A stretch of 64,000 nucleotides of DNA from Nitrospira sp. (GCA_015709715.1 CP054184.1:1659001-1723000), one strand, 5' to 3'; positions 33,376 to 42,034 are shown, counted from the stretch's first letter. Made by a program: numbers and translations. The notes: a model not told the origin generated them from the letters alone.

Positions 33376-33467
33376 GGCTGACCTCCGGCGATCCTCAACT
33401 GCGCGCGTCGAACGAGGGCATTCCGAGGCCGCGCGTTCCGCGAGCAAGAGGATGCGGGAGGTCAGCC
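33376..33467. repeat. 11-bp inverted repeat enclosing a GC-rich loop
   Basis: GGCTGACCTCC (33376-33386) and GGAGGTCAGCC (33457-33467), with 70 bases between that also contain GCGCGCG/CGCGCG pairing. It lies at the edge of the decayed island, just before the promoter of the polyprenyl synthase gene. It could be a terminator-like RNA or a small mobile-element remnant. Confidence 0.45.
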
Positions 33468-33483
33468 CTCTTCCCTTCTTCGT

Positions 33484-33513
33484 TTGACACTCCCTGAACC
33501 CCTTTGCTACTCT
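33484..33513 (+). promoter_or_regulatory. Promoter of the polyprenyl synthase-hpnA-cruF genes
   Basis: TTGACA (33484-33489), 18-base spacer and TACTCT (33508-33513) preceded by an extended TGC. Confidence 0.5.
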
Positions 33514-33587
33514 CACGCGCACATGAAGACCCACGGCTTCCCAGTCGCCTCCGCATGAGCCCCACGAGCCAACTCTCTCCCACAGGC

Positions 33588-34478
33588 ATGGACATCCGCG
33601 AATACCTCGAACGCAAGCGCGAGGAGGTCGACCGCTATCTGCAATCGGTGATTCCGAGCGCGGAGACGATGCCGACCACCCTGCACGAGAGCATGCGCTA
33701 TAGCCTCTTCGCAGGCGGGAAGCGGGTACGGCCCATTCTGGCCATCGCCGCCGCTGAAGCGGTCGGCACGGCAGGCCAAGCCGTCTTGCCGGTGGCGTCT
33801 TCTCTGGAATTGATCCATACCTATTCACTGATTCACGACGACCTCCCGGCGATGGACAACGACGACTTTCGCCGCGGGAAGCCGACCAACCACAAGGTGT
33901 ACGGCGAGGCCATGGCCATTTTGGCGGGAGATGCGCTCCTGACCATGGCGTTCGAGCTGTGCGCGCGAGCCCACGGGGAATCTGGCCTCGACGCGGCCCG
34001 GCAAGTCCGGCTGATCCAGGAACTGGCGGTCGGGTCCGGCAACGTCGGCATGGTCGGCGGACAGGTCCTCGACATCCAGGCGGAGAACAAGGACATCGAC
34101 CTCGCCACGCTGCAAACGATCCACAAACACAAGACCGGCATGCTGATTCGCGCCGCCGTCCGCATGGGTGCCATCACTGCCGGCGCAACGTCGAGTCAGC
34201 TCGACGACCTCACGGTCTACGCCGAAAACATCGGCTTGGCCTTCCAGATCGCCGACGACGTGTTGAACGTAACCGGCACCCGCGAGGAATTGGGCAAGAA
34301 CCCGAATACCGACGCGCAGCGGGGCAAGAAAACCTACCCGACCTTCTACGGCGTCGACGGCGCCAAACAATTGGCCGAAGACTGTGTCACTCGGGCCAAC
34401 GATCGCCTGGCCTCGTTCGGAGCCAAGGCCGACCCGCTCCGCGAACTGGCGCGCTACATCACCTGGCGGAAAAACTAA
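33588..34478 (+). CDS. Polyprenyl (farnesyl/geranylgeranyl) diphosphate synthase
   Basis: Trans-prenyltransferase of about 296 residues that chains isopentenyl diphosphate onto allylic diphosphates. The first Asp-rich motif is DDLPAMDND (Asp84-Asp85) with the two-residue insertion of bacterial type II FPP synthases; the second is QIADDVLN. GGKRVRP near the N terminus binds substrate. The frame is open to 33504; I start at the ATG at 33588 (MDIREYLERK), with 33555 as an alternative. Position before hpnA and a carotenoid gene suggests it feeds C30 or C40 terpenoids. Product length cannot be set from sequence. Confidence 0.9.
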   Translation: MDIREYLERKREEVDRYLQSVIPSAETMPTTLHESMRYSLFAGGKRVRPILAIAAAEAVGTAGQAVLPVASSLELIHTYSLIHDDLPAMDNDDFRRGKPTNHKVYGEAMAILAGDALLTMAFELCARAHGESGLDAARQVRLIQELAVGSGNVGMVGGQVLDIQAENKDIDLATLQTIHKHKTGMLIRAAVRMGAITAGATSSQLDDLTVYAENIGLAFQIADDVLNVTGTREELGKNPNTDAQRGKKTYPTFYGVDGAKQLAEDCVTRANDRLASFGAKADPLRELARYITWRKN

Positions 34479-34582
34479 CCGTCCTTCGTGAACGGCCCCG
34501 TGACTCCACTCGCTCACCGTCCCCATCGCTTGCCTCGCAGGCGCATGATGCGGCATCCTGCCCCCATGAAGGACTGCTTCCA

Positions 34583-35566
34583 GTGAAAGCCCTCGTCACC
34601 GGCGCAACCGGATTCGTCGGCGGAGCCGTGGCCCGCGCCTTGGTCAAGGCCGGAGTCGAGGTGCGCGTCCTCACCCGCAAGGGGGCCGACCTCCGCAACC
34701 TGGCCGGTCTGACGGTCGAGCAGGTCCATGGCGACTTGCGTGATCGCGCATCGCTCCGTACGGCCTTGGCCGGCTGCCGACATCTGTACCACGTGGCGGC
34801 GCATTACGCCCTCTGGGCGAAGGACCCGTCCATCTTCTACGATATCAACGTGACCGGCACGAAGACCCTGCTGGAAACGGCCCGCGAGGTCGGCATCGAG
34901 CGCACGGTCTACTGCAGCACCATCGGGGCCATCGGCTTGCCGCCGGAGGGAGGGCCGGGTACGGAGGAGACGCCGGTCTCGTTGGAGCAAATGGCCGGCC
35001 ATTACAAACGGTCGAAGTATCTGGCCGAGCAGGAAGTGCTCAAACTCGCGCGGGAAGGCTTGCCGGTCGTCATCGTCAATCCCAGCGCACCGGTCGGCGA
35101 GGCCGACGTGAAACCGACTCCCACCGGCCAGATCATCGTGGATTTCATGCTGGGCCGGATGCCCGCCTACATCGAAACCGGCATGAATCTCATCGACGTG
35201 GACGACGTGGCCCAGGGGCATCTGCTCGCGATGGAGCGGGGCCGCCAGGGGGAGCGGTACATCCTGGGAAACCGGAATCTGTTGCTGAACGAAGTGTTCC
35301 ACATCCTCAGCCGCCTCACGGGGGTGAAGGCGCCCACTATCAAGCTGCCGCGCGCGGCCATCTTGCCCTTGGCCTATGCCAACCAGTGGTTCGCCAATGT
35401 CACCGGCGTCCCGCCGCGCATCCCGCTCGAAGGCGTGAAGATGGCCAAGTACAAGATGCATTACGACTGCAGCAAGGCGATCCGAGAACTGGGCCTGCCA
35501 CAGACACCGGTGGACGTGGCGCTGGAAAAGGCCGTGCAGTGGTTTCGGCGTCACGGCTACGTCTAA
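34583..35566 (+). CDS. hpnA: Hopanoid-associated sugar epimerase HpnA
   Basis: NAD-dependent epimerase/dehydratase of 327 residues. It has the Rossmann motif TGATGFVGG (about residues 6-14) and the catalytic Y-x3-K in HYKRSKYLAEQ. It also has HVAAHYALWAKDP and NPSAPVGEADVKPTPTGQ, both typical of HpnA. The start is a GTG at 34583 with GAAGGA nine bases upstream; the longer overlapping frame from 33959 is not real. HpnA-type genes occur with hopanoid biosynthesis, where the role in side-chain formation is not settled. It follows the polyprenyl synthase and precedes the CruF-like gene. Confidence 0.88.
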   Translation: MKALVTGATGFVGGAVARALVKAGVEVRVLTRKGADLRNLAGLTVEQVHGDLRDRASLRTALAGCRHLYHVAAHYALWAKDPSIFYDINVTGTKTLLETAREVGIERTVYCSTIGAIGLPPEGGPGTEETPVSLEQMAGHYKRSKYLAEQEVLKLAREGLPVVIVNPSAPVGEADVKPTPTGQIIVDFMLGRMPAYIETGMNLIDVDDVAQGHLLAMERGRQGERYILGNRNLLLNEVFHILSRLTGVKAPTIKLPRAAILPLAYANQWFANVTGVPPRIPLEGVKMAKYKMHYDCSKAIRELGLPQTPVDVALEKAVQWFRRHGYV

Positions 35567-35586
35567 TCGAATGCTCAACTCGCCCG

Positions 35587-36396
35587 ATGGAATTCGCCCT
35601 CCTCTTCTTTAAGACCATCGCCTTCCGCCCCTACGTGTTCGCCTTCCTGGCCGCATTTCTGGTTGCCGCCGTCGCGCTGATCGGCTGGCCCCGCACCTGG
35701 CGCTTCTGGCTCATCAGCTGGGCCACGGCCTTCGTCTGCGAATATTCGTCCACCCGCACGGGTATCCCCTTCGGTTGGTACCATTACAACGGTTCCACCG
35801 TCGGGCAGGAGCTGTACTTCTCGAATATCCCCTTCATGGACTCGATCTCGTTTTCCTTCCTCCTCTACGCCAGCTATTGCCTGGCGCTTCTGCTGCTCTT
35901 GCCGATCCGGTCGGATAGTCGGGGTGCGCGATGGCGACTTCCCGACATGCAGTTCGACCTTTCCCTGCGCACATCCTGGTCGGTTTTTGCGCTGGCCGTG
36001 CTCCTGTTCGCCTTCATCGATATGGTGATCGATCCGGTCGCGCTAAGGGGGGACCGCTGGTTCCTGGGCAAGATCTATTATTATCCCGACCCGGGCGTGC
36101 ATTACGGCGTCCCCATGGCCAACTATGTCGGCTGGGCCGTCGTCGGTGCGATGTCCCTCTGGGCCTATTTCCCGCTCGACCGCCGACTCGACGCATCGCT
36201 TCCCCCCCATACTCCTTCGACGACCCACCGCCTGCTCCTGGGTGTCGGACTCTACTACGGCGTGCTGGCCTTCAATTTGGCCGTCACCTTCTGGATCGGT
36301 GAAGCGTTGCAGGGCACCACCGGGCTCCTGATGTACGTGCCCGTCACTGCGCTCCTGCTCCTGCGCCTGTTCATGCCTGCGACACACTCTGTCTAA
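35587..36396 (+). CDS. Carotenoid biosynthesis membrane protein (CruF-like, DUF422)
   Basis: 269-residue protein with seven or eight hydrophobic segments. GIPFGWYHYNG and HYGVPMANYVGWAVVG match the DUF422 family, which includes the CruF 1',2'-hydratase acting on carotene end groups. The ATG at 35587 starts 20 bases after the hpnA stop. Genes for phytoene synthase or desaturases are not in the window, so the carotenoid route is only partly visible. Confidence 0.82.
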   Translation: MEFALLFFKTIAFRPYVFAFLAAFLVAAVALIGWPRTWRFWLISWATAFVCEYSSTRTGIPFGWYHYNGSTVGQELYFSNIPFMDSISFSFLLYASYCLALLLLLPIRSDSRGARWRLPDMQFDLSLRTSWSVFALAVLLFAFIDMVIDPVALRGDRWFLGKIYYYPDPGVHYGVPMANYVGWAVVGAMSLWAYFPLDRRLDASLPPHTPSTTHRLLLGVGLYYGVLAFNLAVTFWIGEALQGTTGLLMYVPVTALLLLRLFMPATHSV

Positions 36397-36431
36397 ACGC
36401 ACCCCGAGCCCGCCGCTACGCGGCGCTGCGA

Positions 36432-36461
36432 TTGGCATTCATTCGGCCAAGACGGTATAGT
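36432..36461 (+). promoter_or_regulatory. Promoter of the cytochrome c gene
   Basis: TTGGCA (36432-36437), 18-base spacer, TATAGT (36456-36461). Confidence 0.55.
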
Positions 36462-36501
36462 GTGGAAAGGCGTGACGCCCGGGGTGGAAGGTTCGTCTCT
36501 G

Positions 36502-37119
36502 ATGAAGAAACTGTGCGGACTATTGATGATTGGATTCTTCGCCATGCTGGGAATCTTCGGATGGTTCGGCTACCAATCCTACTCGACCGGTTTCAGCGCC
36601 AAGGCGGAACCGAATGAGCTGGAAGTGCTGATCGCCAGACAACTCCGCCATCTGGCCATTCCCTACGAGAATCGGCAGTTGCGAAACCCGTTGCCCGTCA
36701 CGCAGGAGCTGATGAAAGAAGCGCGCGCCCACTTCGCGGACCACTGCGCCAGTTGCCACGCCAACAACGGCAGCGGGGAGACCGTGATCGGCAAGAACGT
36801 CTATCCGAAAGCGCCGGACCTTCGGCTGCCGGACACGCAGACGATGTCGGACGGTGAATTGTTTTTCATCATCCAGAACGGCATTCGATTCACCGCCATG
36901 CCCGGCTGGGGCACCGGCGATCCGACGAAGGACAGCGGCAGTTGGCAGCTGGTGCACTTCATTCGTCACCTCCCCAGCCTGACCGAAGAAGAGCTGGAAG
37001 AAATGCGCAGCCTGAATCCCAAGACCAAGAAGGAACTGGAAGAGGAAGCCCTCATCGACCAATTCCTCGGCGGAGATGACTCCGCTGCCCAAAAGGCCAC
37101 CGACTCCCACCACCATTGA
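36502..37119 (+). CDS. Membrane-anchored mono-haem cytochrome c
   Basis: 205-residue protein with an N-terminal anchor or uncleaved signal (about residues 4-26). A single haem site CASCH (82-86) and a methionine ligand in FTAMPGWG (Met133) mark a class I cytochrome c. The tail is acidic and ends in SHHH. It would act as a periplasmic electron carrier. The ATG at 36502 has GGAAGG upstream. The redox partner is unknown. Confidence 0.88.
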   Translation: MKKLCGLLMIGFFAMLGIFGWFGYQSYSTGFSAKAEPNELEVLIARQLRHLAIPYENRQLRNPLPVTQELMKEARAHFADHCASCHANNGSGETVIGKNVYPKAPDLRLPDTQTMSDGELFFIIQNGIRFTAMPGWGTGDPTKDSGSWQLVHFIRHLPSLTEEELEEMRSLNPKTKKELEEEALIDQFLGGDDSAAQKATDSHHH

Positions 37120-37139
37120 ATTCAACGAAAGGACGACCC

Positions 37140-37457
37140 GTGACTGCTCTGCGACTCCTCATTGCCGCCCTGTTCCTGATCGCCACCCCGGTGCTGGTCT
37201 TGGCCCACGGCAGCGGCCAGCATGTGCTGGGCGTCATTTCCGCCATCGATGCTACCCATATCGAGGTGAAAACCCCGAAGGGTCAACTGGTGTCGGTGCG
37301 CCTGACCGATAAGACCGAGTACAAGGTCAAGAATCTCAGCCGGCCCAAGAGCCCGCCGCAAGTGGGGGACCGCGTGGTGGTGGAAGCCGAAAAGAGCACG
37401 GACGGCTTGGTCGCCACCGAAGTGCATTATTCCGATTCCGCCAAGGCCAAACACTGA
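37140..37457 (+). CDS. Small exported protein with DUF5666-like domain
   Basis: 105-residue protein with signal peptide (cleavage after about VLAHG). The mature part VISAIDATHIEVKTPKGQ, then KTEYKV and VGDRVVVEAE resembles small beta-barrel DUF5666-type domains. I start at the GTG at 37140, with AAAGGA seven bases upstream. It is likely periplasmic and co-transcribed with the cytochrome gene 20 bases upstream. Function unknown. Confidence 0.7.
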   Translation: MTALRLLIAALFLIATPVLVLAHGSGQHVLGVISAIDATHIEVKTPKGQLVSVRLTDKTEYKVKNLSRPKSPPQVGDRVVVEAEKSTDGLVATEVHYSDSAKAKH

Positions 37458-37463
37458 GAAGGG

Positions 37464-37916
37464 ATGCGCGTGTTTCACCTCCAACACGTCCACCAGACCG
37501 GCGGCGACGGCCTGCGCCCTGTCGTCATGCGGGTGCTGGTGACCGGGATCGCGGTATTCTTGGCCGTGACGGTGGTGCCCGGCATCGAGTCGAACAGTCT
37601 CGGCGCCGGGCTCGCGGCGGTATTGGTGCTCACCCTGCTGAACGCGATCATCCGTCCGCTGCTGTATTTTCTGTCCCTGCCCCTGATCGTGGTCAGCCTC
37701 GGGTTCTTCATGCTGGTGATCAACGCCCTGCTCTTACAGCTGACCGCCGCCCTGGTAAAGGGCTTCAATGTGGCCGGCTTCTGGGCCTCGTTCTGGGGCG
37801 CCTTGGTCATCAGCGTGGTCAGCGCCGTTCTGAACATCGTGCTGGCCATCGAGCAGACCAAAGCCCATACGATCGACCCTCCTCGCCGCCCCCCCACGAT
37901 CATCAATCCCGATTGA
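37464..37916 (+). CDS. Phage-holin-family / YvlD-type membrane protein
   Basis: 150-residue protein with four hydrophobic segments. NAIIRPLLYFLSLPLIVVSLG is typical of the 4-TMS holin superfamily IV (YvlD) proteins, which are chromosomal and not obviously phage-related. The start is uncertain: ATG 37464, GTG 37470 (AAGGG five bases upstream) or ATG 37527 are all in frame. Function unknown. Confidence 0.75.
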   Translation: MRVFHLQHVHQTGGDGLRPVVMRVLVTGIAVFLAVTVVPGIESNSLGAGLAAVLVLTLLNAIIRPLLYFLSLPLIVVSLGFFMLVINALLLQLTAALVKGFNVAGFWASFWGALVISVVSAVLNIVLAIEQTKAHTIDPPRRPPTIINPD

Positions 37917-37927
37917 CGACGCTTTCC

Positions 37928-37956
37928 TTGAGTTACCCCGGTGGCACTGCTACAAT
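37928..37956 (+). promoter_or_regulatory. Promoter of the GAF histidine-kinase-like gene
   Basis: TTGAGT (37928-37933), 17-base spacer, TACAAT (37951-37956) with extended TGC. The leader before the ATG at 38084 is about 120 bases. Confidence 0.7.
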
Positions 37957-38083
37957 GCGCCCCGACGCTCGACCGGACCGTCGAGAGCGTACGAGCTTTG
38001 AATTCTAACCAGCGCGTGTTTCGATCGGGCGCGAGGCCCCGCCGAGGTTTCCTGCCGGTGCGAAGTATGCTGCAAAGAGGTCG

Positions 38084-39901
38084 ATGAGCCCTTCACCTGA
38101 ACAAGCCAAAGCCGCCGCGGAAACCCATCTTCAACGGACCCTGACTTCGGTACTGAACGGATTACCCGCCGACGCGGCCTTGGCCGCCGTATTTCATCAG
38201 GAGCAGGGCCCCCTCACAGCACAGGTTCACCGTGGATTTACGCCCCGCGACGTGCAGGCCATCGTGCGGACCCTCTCGTCCCAAAAGGTGCTGACCGCCG
38301 TGCCCGCCGATGCGGAGGCTTCGCGCACCGTCCGTCTCCGCCTGGTCACGCCAGGGGCCAAGTCGCTCCTGGGTATGCCGCTTCGCCACCGCCAGCGCAC
38401 CTACGGCTTCCTCGTCATCGGACGGAAAGACAACGCCACCTTCGCCAAGAAAGACAAGGCGATGTTGGAACAGGCCGGGGACGACATCACCAAAGCCCTC
38501 GAACGGGACAGCCTCTTCGACCTGAACATGCTCCTGAGCCGTCCCTTAGTCTCGAAGGAACCTCTCCCCTCACCCGCAACCGTCGAGGCCTTCACCGCCC
38601 CGACCTCCCATGCCACGCCCGAATTGCAGGAAAAGGTCGTGGCGCTTCTGAACGAGCTAGGCCAGACCTTGCCCTTCGATCGCGCCTGGATCGGCGCCTA
38701 TGATCCGTTGGCGGGAAACGTCGAGGTCCTTGGTATCGCTGGCGAACACAAGACCGATCCGAAGGACCAAAAGAAAGACCTCAAGGCAGGCCAGCGCCTG
38801 GCCTTGGACGCGTCCGCCGCGGGGTGGGCCGTGCGGCACCGCAAACCGCGCGTCGACCACGACCTGGCCTCGACCCAAGGGCGGTTTCTCGATCACAAGT
38901 ATCTGTACAAAGACCGGTTCCAATCCTCGCTGGTCTTGCCCTTTTTTCTGCGCGGCCAGGTCGGCGGGATCATCACGTTAGCCTCGAAAGAGGCGGATCG
39001 CTTCACCGTGAGTGATACGCGGCTGCTGGAGCCGATCAACCTCAAGCTATTGGACCTTTTGCAGGCCGCGCCCCCCGCGCCGTCCACCGCAGTCAAAGCC
39101 GAGGGAGCCCCGGAGGCCGAGGCCGGCGCAGTTCCGCAAGCCCCGGCGGAACCGGTCATCCGTAAACAAGAGCGGCAGGCAGCCATCGGCGAGTTCAGCG
39201 CCTTCCTGGCGACAGAGATTCGCGAACCCCTCGCCTCCATTCGGGCTCAGCTGGAAGAGGTGACTGCGGAAGGCATTCTCGACTTCGACCCGCAAACGCG
39301 CGTCGAAAATGCCATGCGCGACCTGATCCGCATCGAAGCCATCCTCAACGAGATCTTGGACTTCGCGAAACCGTTGGATCTCAACCGCCGGCTCTGTCGG
39401 GTGCCTGAAATGGTAGAAAACGCCTTGACCGTCGTTGCGACCGAGCTGGAAGCGACCAGGATCCAGGTCATCAAGGATTACGCCTCCGTCCTCGCCCCCG
39501 TGCGGGCCGACGAGGCCAAGATGCAGCAGGTGTTCTTGAGCATCTTCAAGAACGCCATCGAGGCCATGACGCCAGGCGGCATCCTGACGATTTCCATCAG
39601 CAACCAGCGGGCCGGACGACACTTGGAAGTACAGACCCTCATCAAAAACAACGGCACGCCCATTCCTCCCGAACATGTGGACAAGGTCTTCGAGCCGTTC
39701 TTCACGACTAAACGGTCCGGCACGGGATTGGGCTTGGCTACGGTGAAGAAAATTGTAGAGGAGCACCAGGGCACCATCGCCATCGCCGGCATTCCCGGCG
39801 AAGGCACCACTGTCACCATGCGGATGCCCGGCGTGAGCCGCGGACCGGCCCATCGTTATCGCGGACGAGGCCGCCGCCCTCCCCGCCGCCCGACGGCCTG
39901 A
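38084..39901 (+). CDS. GAF-domain histidine-kinase-like protein with degenerate kinase motifs
   Basis: 605-residue soluble protein. Residues about 10-150 and 180-330 are two GAF-type sensor domains, then a HisKA-like dimerisation helix and a HATPase fold. In the H-box, FLATEIREPLASI has Thr377 (codon ACA) where the phosphorylated His belongs. The N-box (FKNAIEAM) and the G2-box (GTGLGL) are normal, but the G1-box reads NNGTP instead of DxGxG. The protein may therefore bind nucleotide poorly and cannot autophosphorylate at the usual site. A role as a pseudokinase or scaffold sensor is possible. No response regulator is adjacent. Confidence 0.85.
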   Translation: MSPSPEQAKAAAETHLQRTLTSVLNGLPADAALAAVFHQEQGPLTAQVHRGFTPRDVQAIVRTLSSQKVLTAVPADAEASRTVRLRLVTPGAKSLLGMPLRHRQRTYGFLVIGRKDNATFAKKDKAMLEQAGDDITKALERDSLFDLNMLLSRPLVSKEPLPSPATVEAFTAPTSHATPELQEKVVALLNELGQTLPFDRAWIGAYDPLAGNVEVLGIAGEHKTDPKDQKKDLKAGQRLALDASAAGWAVRHRKPRVDHDLASTQGRFLDHKYLYKDRFQSSLVLPFFLRGQVGGIITLASKEADRFTVSDTRLLEPINLKLLDLLQAAPPAPSTAVKAEGAPEAEAGAVPQAPAEPVIRKQERQAAIGEFSAFLATEIREPLASIRAQLEEVTAEGILDFDPQTRVENAMRDLIRIEAILNEILDFAKPLDLNRRLCRVPEMVENALTVVATELEATRIQVIKDYASVLAPVRADEAKMQQVFLSIFKNAIEAMTPGGILTISISNQRAGRHLEVQTLIKNNGTPIPPEHVDKVFEPFFTTKRSGTGLGLATVKKIVEEHQGTIAIAGIPGEGTTVTMRMPGVSRGPAHRYRGRGRRPPRRPTA

Positions 39902-39927
39902 CCCAAGCCCCGCCTCCCCCTTTGTTC

Positions 39928-39956
39928 TTGACAGGGCTTGTCCGGGCAGCTAAGAT
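39928..39956 (+). promoter_or_regulatory. Strong promoter of the small exported protein gene
   Basis: Consensus TTGACA (39928-39933), 17-base spacer, TAAGAT (39951-39956). Confidence 0.8.
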
Positions 39957-40030
39957 TCGCGCACTCTTTGGGCTTTTAACGACTTATCATCGACCACCAT
40001 ACATTCACATTCTTTCAAAGGAGTAGGGGT

Positions 40031-40399
40031 ATGAAACTCGCGATCGGCACCGTAGCGACCCTTGCAGGCGTGTTGTTTGTATTCTCTATGGCCTCAGCAA
40101 ATCCGGCGCTCCTGCCGAAGCACGAAGGCTATCCCATGAAGAACGACGGCAGCCCGGTCAACGGACAGCCGACGGCCAATGACCCCGGGCAGAAGGATGC
40201 CCGCGGGGAATCCACCCTACTCAAGTCTGCCGAGTCGTCCTCCAAGCACTCGGAGCAGAAGCTGATCAAGACCGACAATGCCCGCATCACGGAAGGCCAG
40301 GGCGCTGGCCGCTTGCCGAACGTGCAGGGCCCGCAGATCAAGATTGAGCCGCCTGTGACCTCGGCCACCAAGATCACCGGCGAGCGTAAGATCGACTAA
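40031..40399 (+). CDS. Small exported protein of unknown function
   Basis: 122-residue protein with a clear signal peptide (about residues 1-23, SMASA cleavage) and a polar, probably disordered mature part rich in Lys, Ser, Pro and Gly. It has its own near-consensus promoter, a strong ribosome binding site (AAAGGAG) and a strong terminator, so it is an independent and probably well-expressed single-gene transcript. No domain is recognised. Confidence 0.75.
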   Translation: MKLAIGTVATLAGVLFVFSMASANPALLPKHEGYPMKNDGSPVNGQPTANDPGQKDARGESTLLKSAESSSKHSEQKLIKTDNARITEGQGAGRLPNVQGPQIKIEPPVTSATKITGERKID

Positions 40400-40422
40400 G
40401 TCTGCAGCGAGAGATCGAGCGA

Positions 40423-40460
40423 GGGGGTCACCGTCCCAAGGCGGTGACCCCCTTCTCATT
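40423..40460 (+). terminator. Rho-independent terminator
   Basis: Perfect 11-bp stem GGGGGTCACCG (40423-40433) / CGGTGACCCCC (40442-40452), eight-base loop, then TTCTCATTTTT. The T-tract overlaps the end of the convergent glycosylase gene. Confidence 0.9.
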
Positions 40461-41049
40461 TTTGGCGGGCCGAGCGACGTGGAGGACGATCGGACGCGGC
40501 CGGTACCGACCGAAACCGCCAGGGCTTCTTCGCCCAGAGCCCCGCATACTCGACGCCGATTCGCGGAAGGGCCTGAACGGACCCCTCTGGCAAGCCCGCA
40601 CCGCGATCCTCGAACCATAGGCCTTGGCCGCTGGTCAGGTCCAGTCGGTTCAACGTTCGGTCGATGTTGAACTCCCGGCAGAGGCGCCCGGGCCCATCGA
40701 TCAGACGTCCGTCGATCTCGATGGCGCGAATCAGCACCGCCGCCGGGAAGTCCTCCGCTTCCGTCACCACGTTCAAGCAATGGTACATACCGTAAATCAG
40801 ATACACGTAGGCCACTCCAGCCGGACCGAACATCACATCGGTGCGCGCCGTTCTTCCCTTGGACGCGTGGCAGGCCTTGTCTTCCGGTCCGACATAGGCC
40901 TCCACTTCCACAATACGGCCCGAGACCACCCCTCGCTCGCTCTCGCGAACCAGATATTTCCCGATCAGCGACTGTGCGACTTGCACGGTGGGGCGGACGA
41001 AGAAGGCTCGTGGCAACGGCCTCTCGATGGACTTACCAGCCGAGGACAT
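40456..41049 (-). CDS. 3-methyladenine DNA glycosylase (AAG/Mpg family)
   Basis: 197-residue alkylbase DNA glycosylase that removes alkylated purines. RIVEVEAYVGPEDKACHA holds the catalytic Glu of the family, and AYVYLIYGMYHCLNVVT and VLIRAIE are also diagnostic. The start overlaps the end of the deoxyhypusine synthase-like gene by 17 bases, so the two are likely co-transcribed. The frame ends within the terminator of the convergent gene. Confidence 0.92.
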   Translation of the reverse strand: MSSAGKSIERPLPRAFFVRPTVQVAQSLIGKYLVRESERGVVSGRIVEVEAYVGPEDKACHASKGRTARTDVMFGPAGVAYVYLIYGMYHCLNVVTEAEDFPAAVLIRAIEIDGRLIDGPGRLCREFNIDRTLNRLDLTSGQGLWFEDRGAGLPEGSVQALPRIGVEYAGLWAKKPWRFRSVPAASDRPPRRSARQK

Positions 41050-42010
41050 GGGCGAAGATCAGCGGAGCGACGATCGTCGCGTCCGATTCGATGATGAATT
41101 TCGGCGTATCGACACCCAGCTTCCCCCAGGTAATCTTTTCGTTCGGCACGGCCCCGGAATAGGACCCGTAACTGGTCGTCGAATCGCTGATCTGGCAAAA
41201 ATAGCCCCACAGCGGCGTATCGGTCTTACGCAGGTCTTGCCGCAGCATCGGGACTACGCAGATGGGAAAATCCCCGGCGATGCCGCCGCCGATCTGGAAG
41301 AACCCCACGGAGCACGCCTTCGTCACCTCCTGGTACCAGTCGGCCAACTGCATCATATATTCGATGCCGCTTCGCACCGTGTGCACCTGTTTGACGGCGC
41401 CGACCATGCACTGCGCCGCATACATATTGCCGAGCGTGGAATCCTCCCACCCTGGCACGTAGAGCGGCAGGTTGCGCTCCGCCGCCGCGCACATCCAGCT
41501 GTCGACCGGATCAATCTGATAAAACTCTTTCAGCGCACCGCTCCGCAGGAGTCGATACAGAAATTCATGCGGGAACATCCGCAAGCCGGCCTGGTCGGCG
41601 GACAGCCACTCTTTGGCAACCGCGGCTTCGATGCGACGCATCGCTTCAGCCTCCGGGATACAGGTATCCGTCACCCGATTCAAATGCCGCTCCAGCAAGC
41701 GTTGTTCGTCTTGCGCCGTCAGCTCACGGTACCGAGGGATCCGCTCATAATGCTTCTGCGCCACGAGGTTGAAGAGGTCTTCTTCGAGATTGGCGCCGGT
41801 GCAGCAGATCCCATGGACCTTGTCCCGGCGAATCATCTCCGCCAACGACAGCCCCAGTTCTGCCGTACTCATCGCCCCGGCCAGCGTCACCAGCATCTTG
41901 CCGCCCCGCTCCAGGTGCGACCGATAGGCCTGTGCCGCATCCTTCAGCGTCGCGGCGTTGAAATGCCGAAAGTGACGATCGATGAATTGGGAAATAGTTG
42001 GGGAGTTCAT
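41033..42010 (-). CDS. Deoxyhypusine synthase-like protein
   Basis: 325-residue NAD-dependent enzyme of the deoxyhypusine synthase family. It has TLAGAMSTAELGLSLAEMI, ICCTGANLEEDLFN and the active-site lysine in ITWGKLGVDTP (Lys297). Bacteria lack eIF5A, and bacterial homologues are proposed to act in polyamine metabolism such as homospermidine formation. An AdoMet decarboxylase-like gene occurs 20 kb away. The exact reaction cannot be assigned from sequence. Confidence 0.88.
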   Translation of the reverse strand: MNSPTISQFIDRHFRHFNAATLKDAAQAYRSHLERGGKMLVTLAGAMSTAELGLSLAEMIRRDKVHGICCTGANLEEDLFNLVAQKHYERIPRYRELTAQDEQRLLERHLNRVTDTCIPEAEAMRRIEAAVAKEWLSADQAGLRMFPHEFLYRLLRSGALKEFYQIDPVDSWMCAAAERNLPLYVPGWEDSTLGNMYAAQCMVGAVKQVHTVRSGIEYMMQLADWYQEVTKACSVGFFQIGGGIAGDFPICVVPMLRQDLRKTDTPLWGYFCQISDSTTSYGSYSGAVPNEKITWGKLGVDTPKFIIESDATIVAPLIFAHVLGW

Positions 42011-42034
42011 TCCTGTGTAGCCTCCGGCAAAATA

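Noticed and set aside
33959-35566. 535-codon frame extending hpnA upstream through the prenyl synthase gene
   Set aside because: The first 200 codons are an out-of-frame reading of the synthase; hpnA starts at the GTG at 34583.
37464-37916. Holin-family call as evidence of phage DNA
   Set aside because: This holin superfamily is widespread as chromosomal membrane proteins and neighbours are housekeeping genes.
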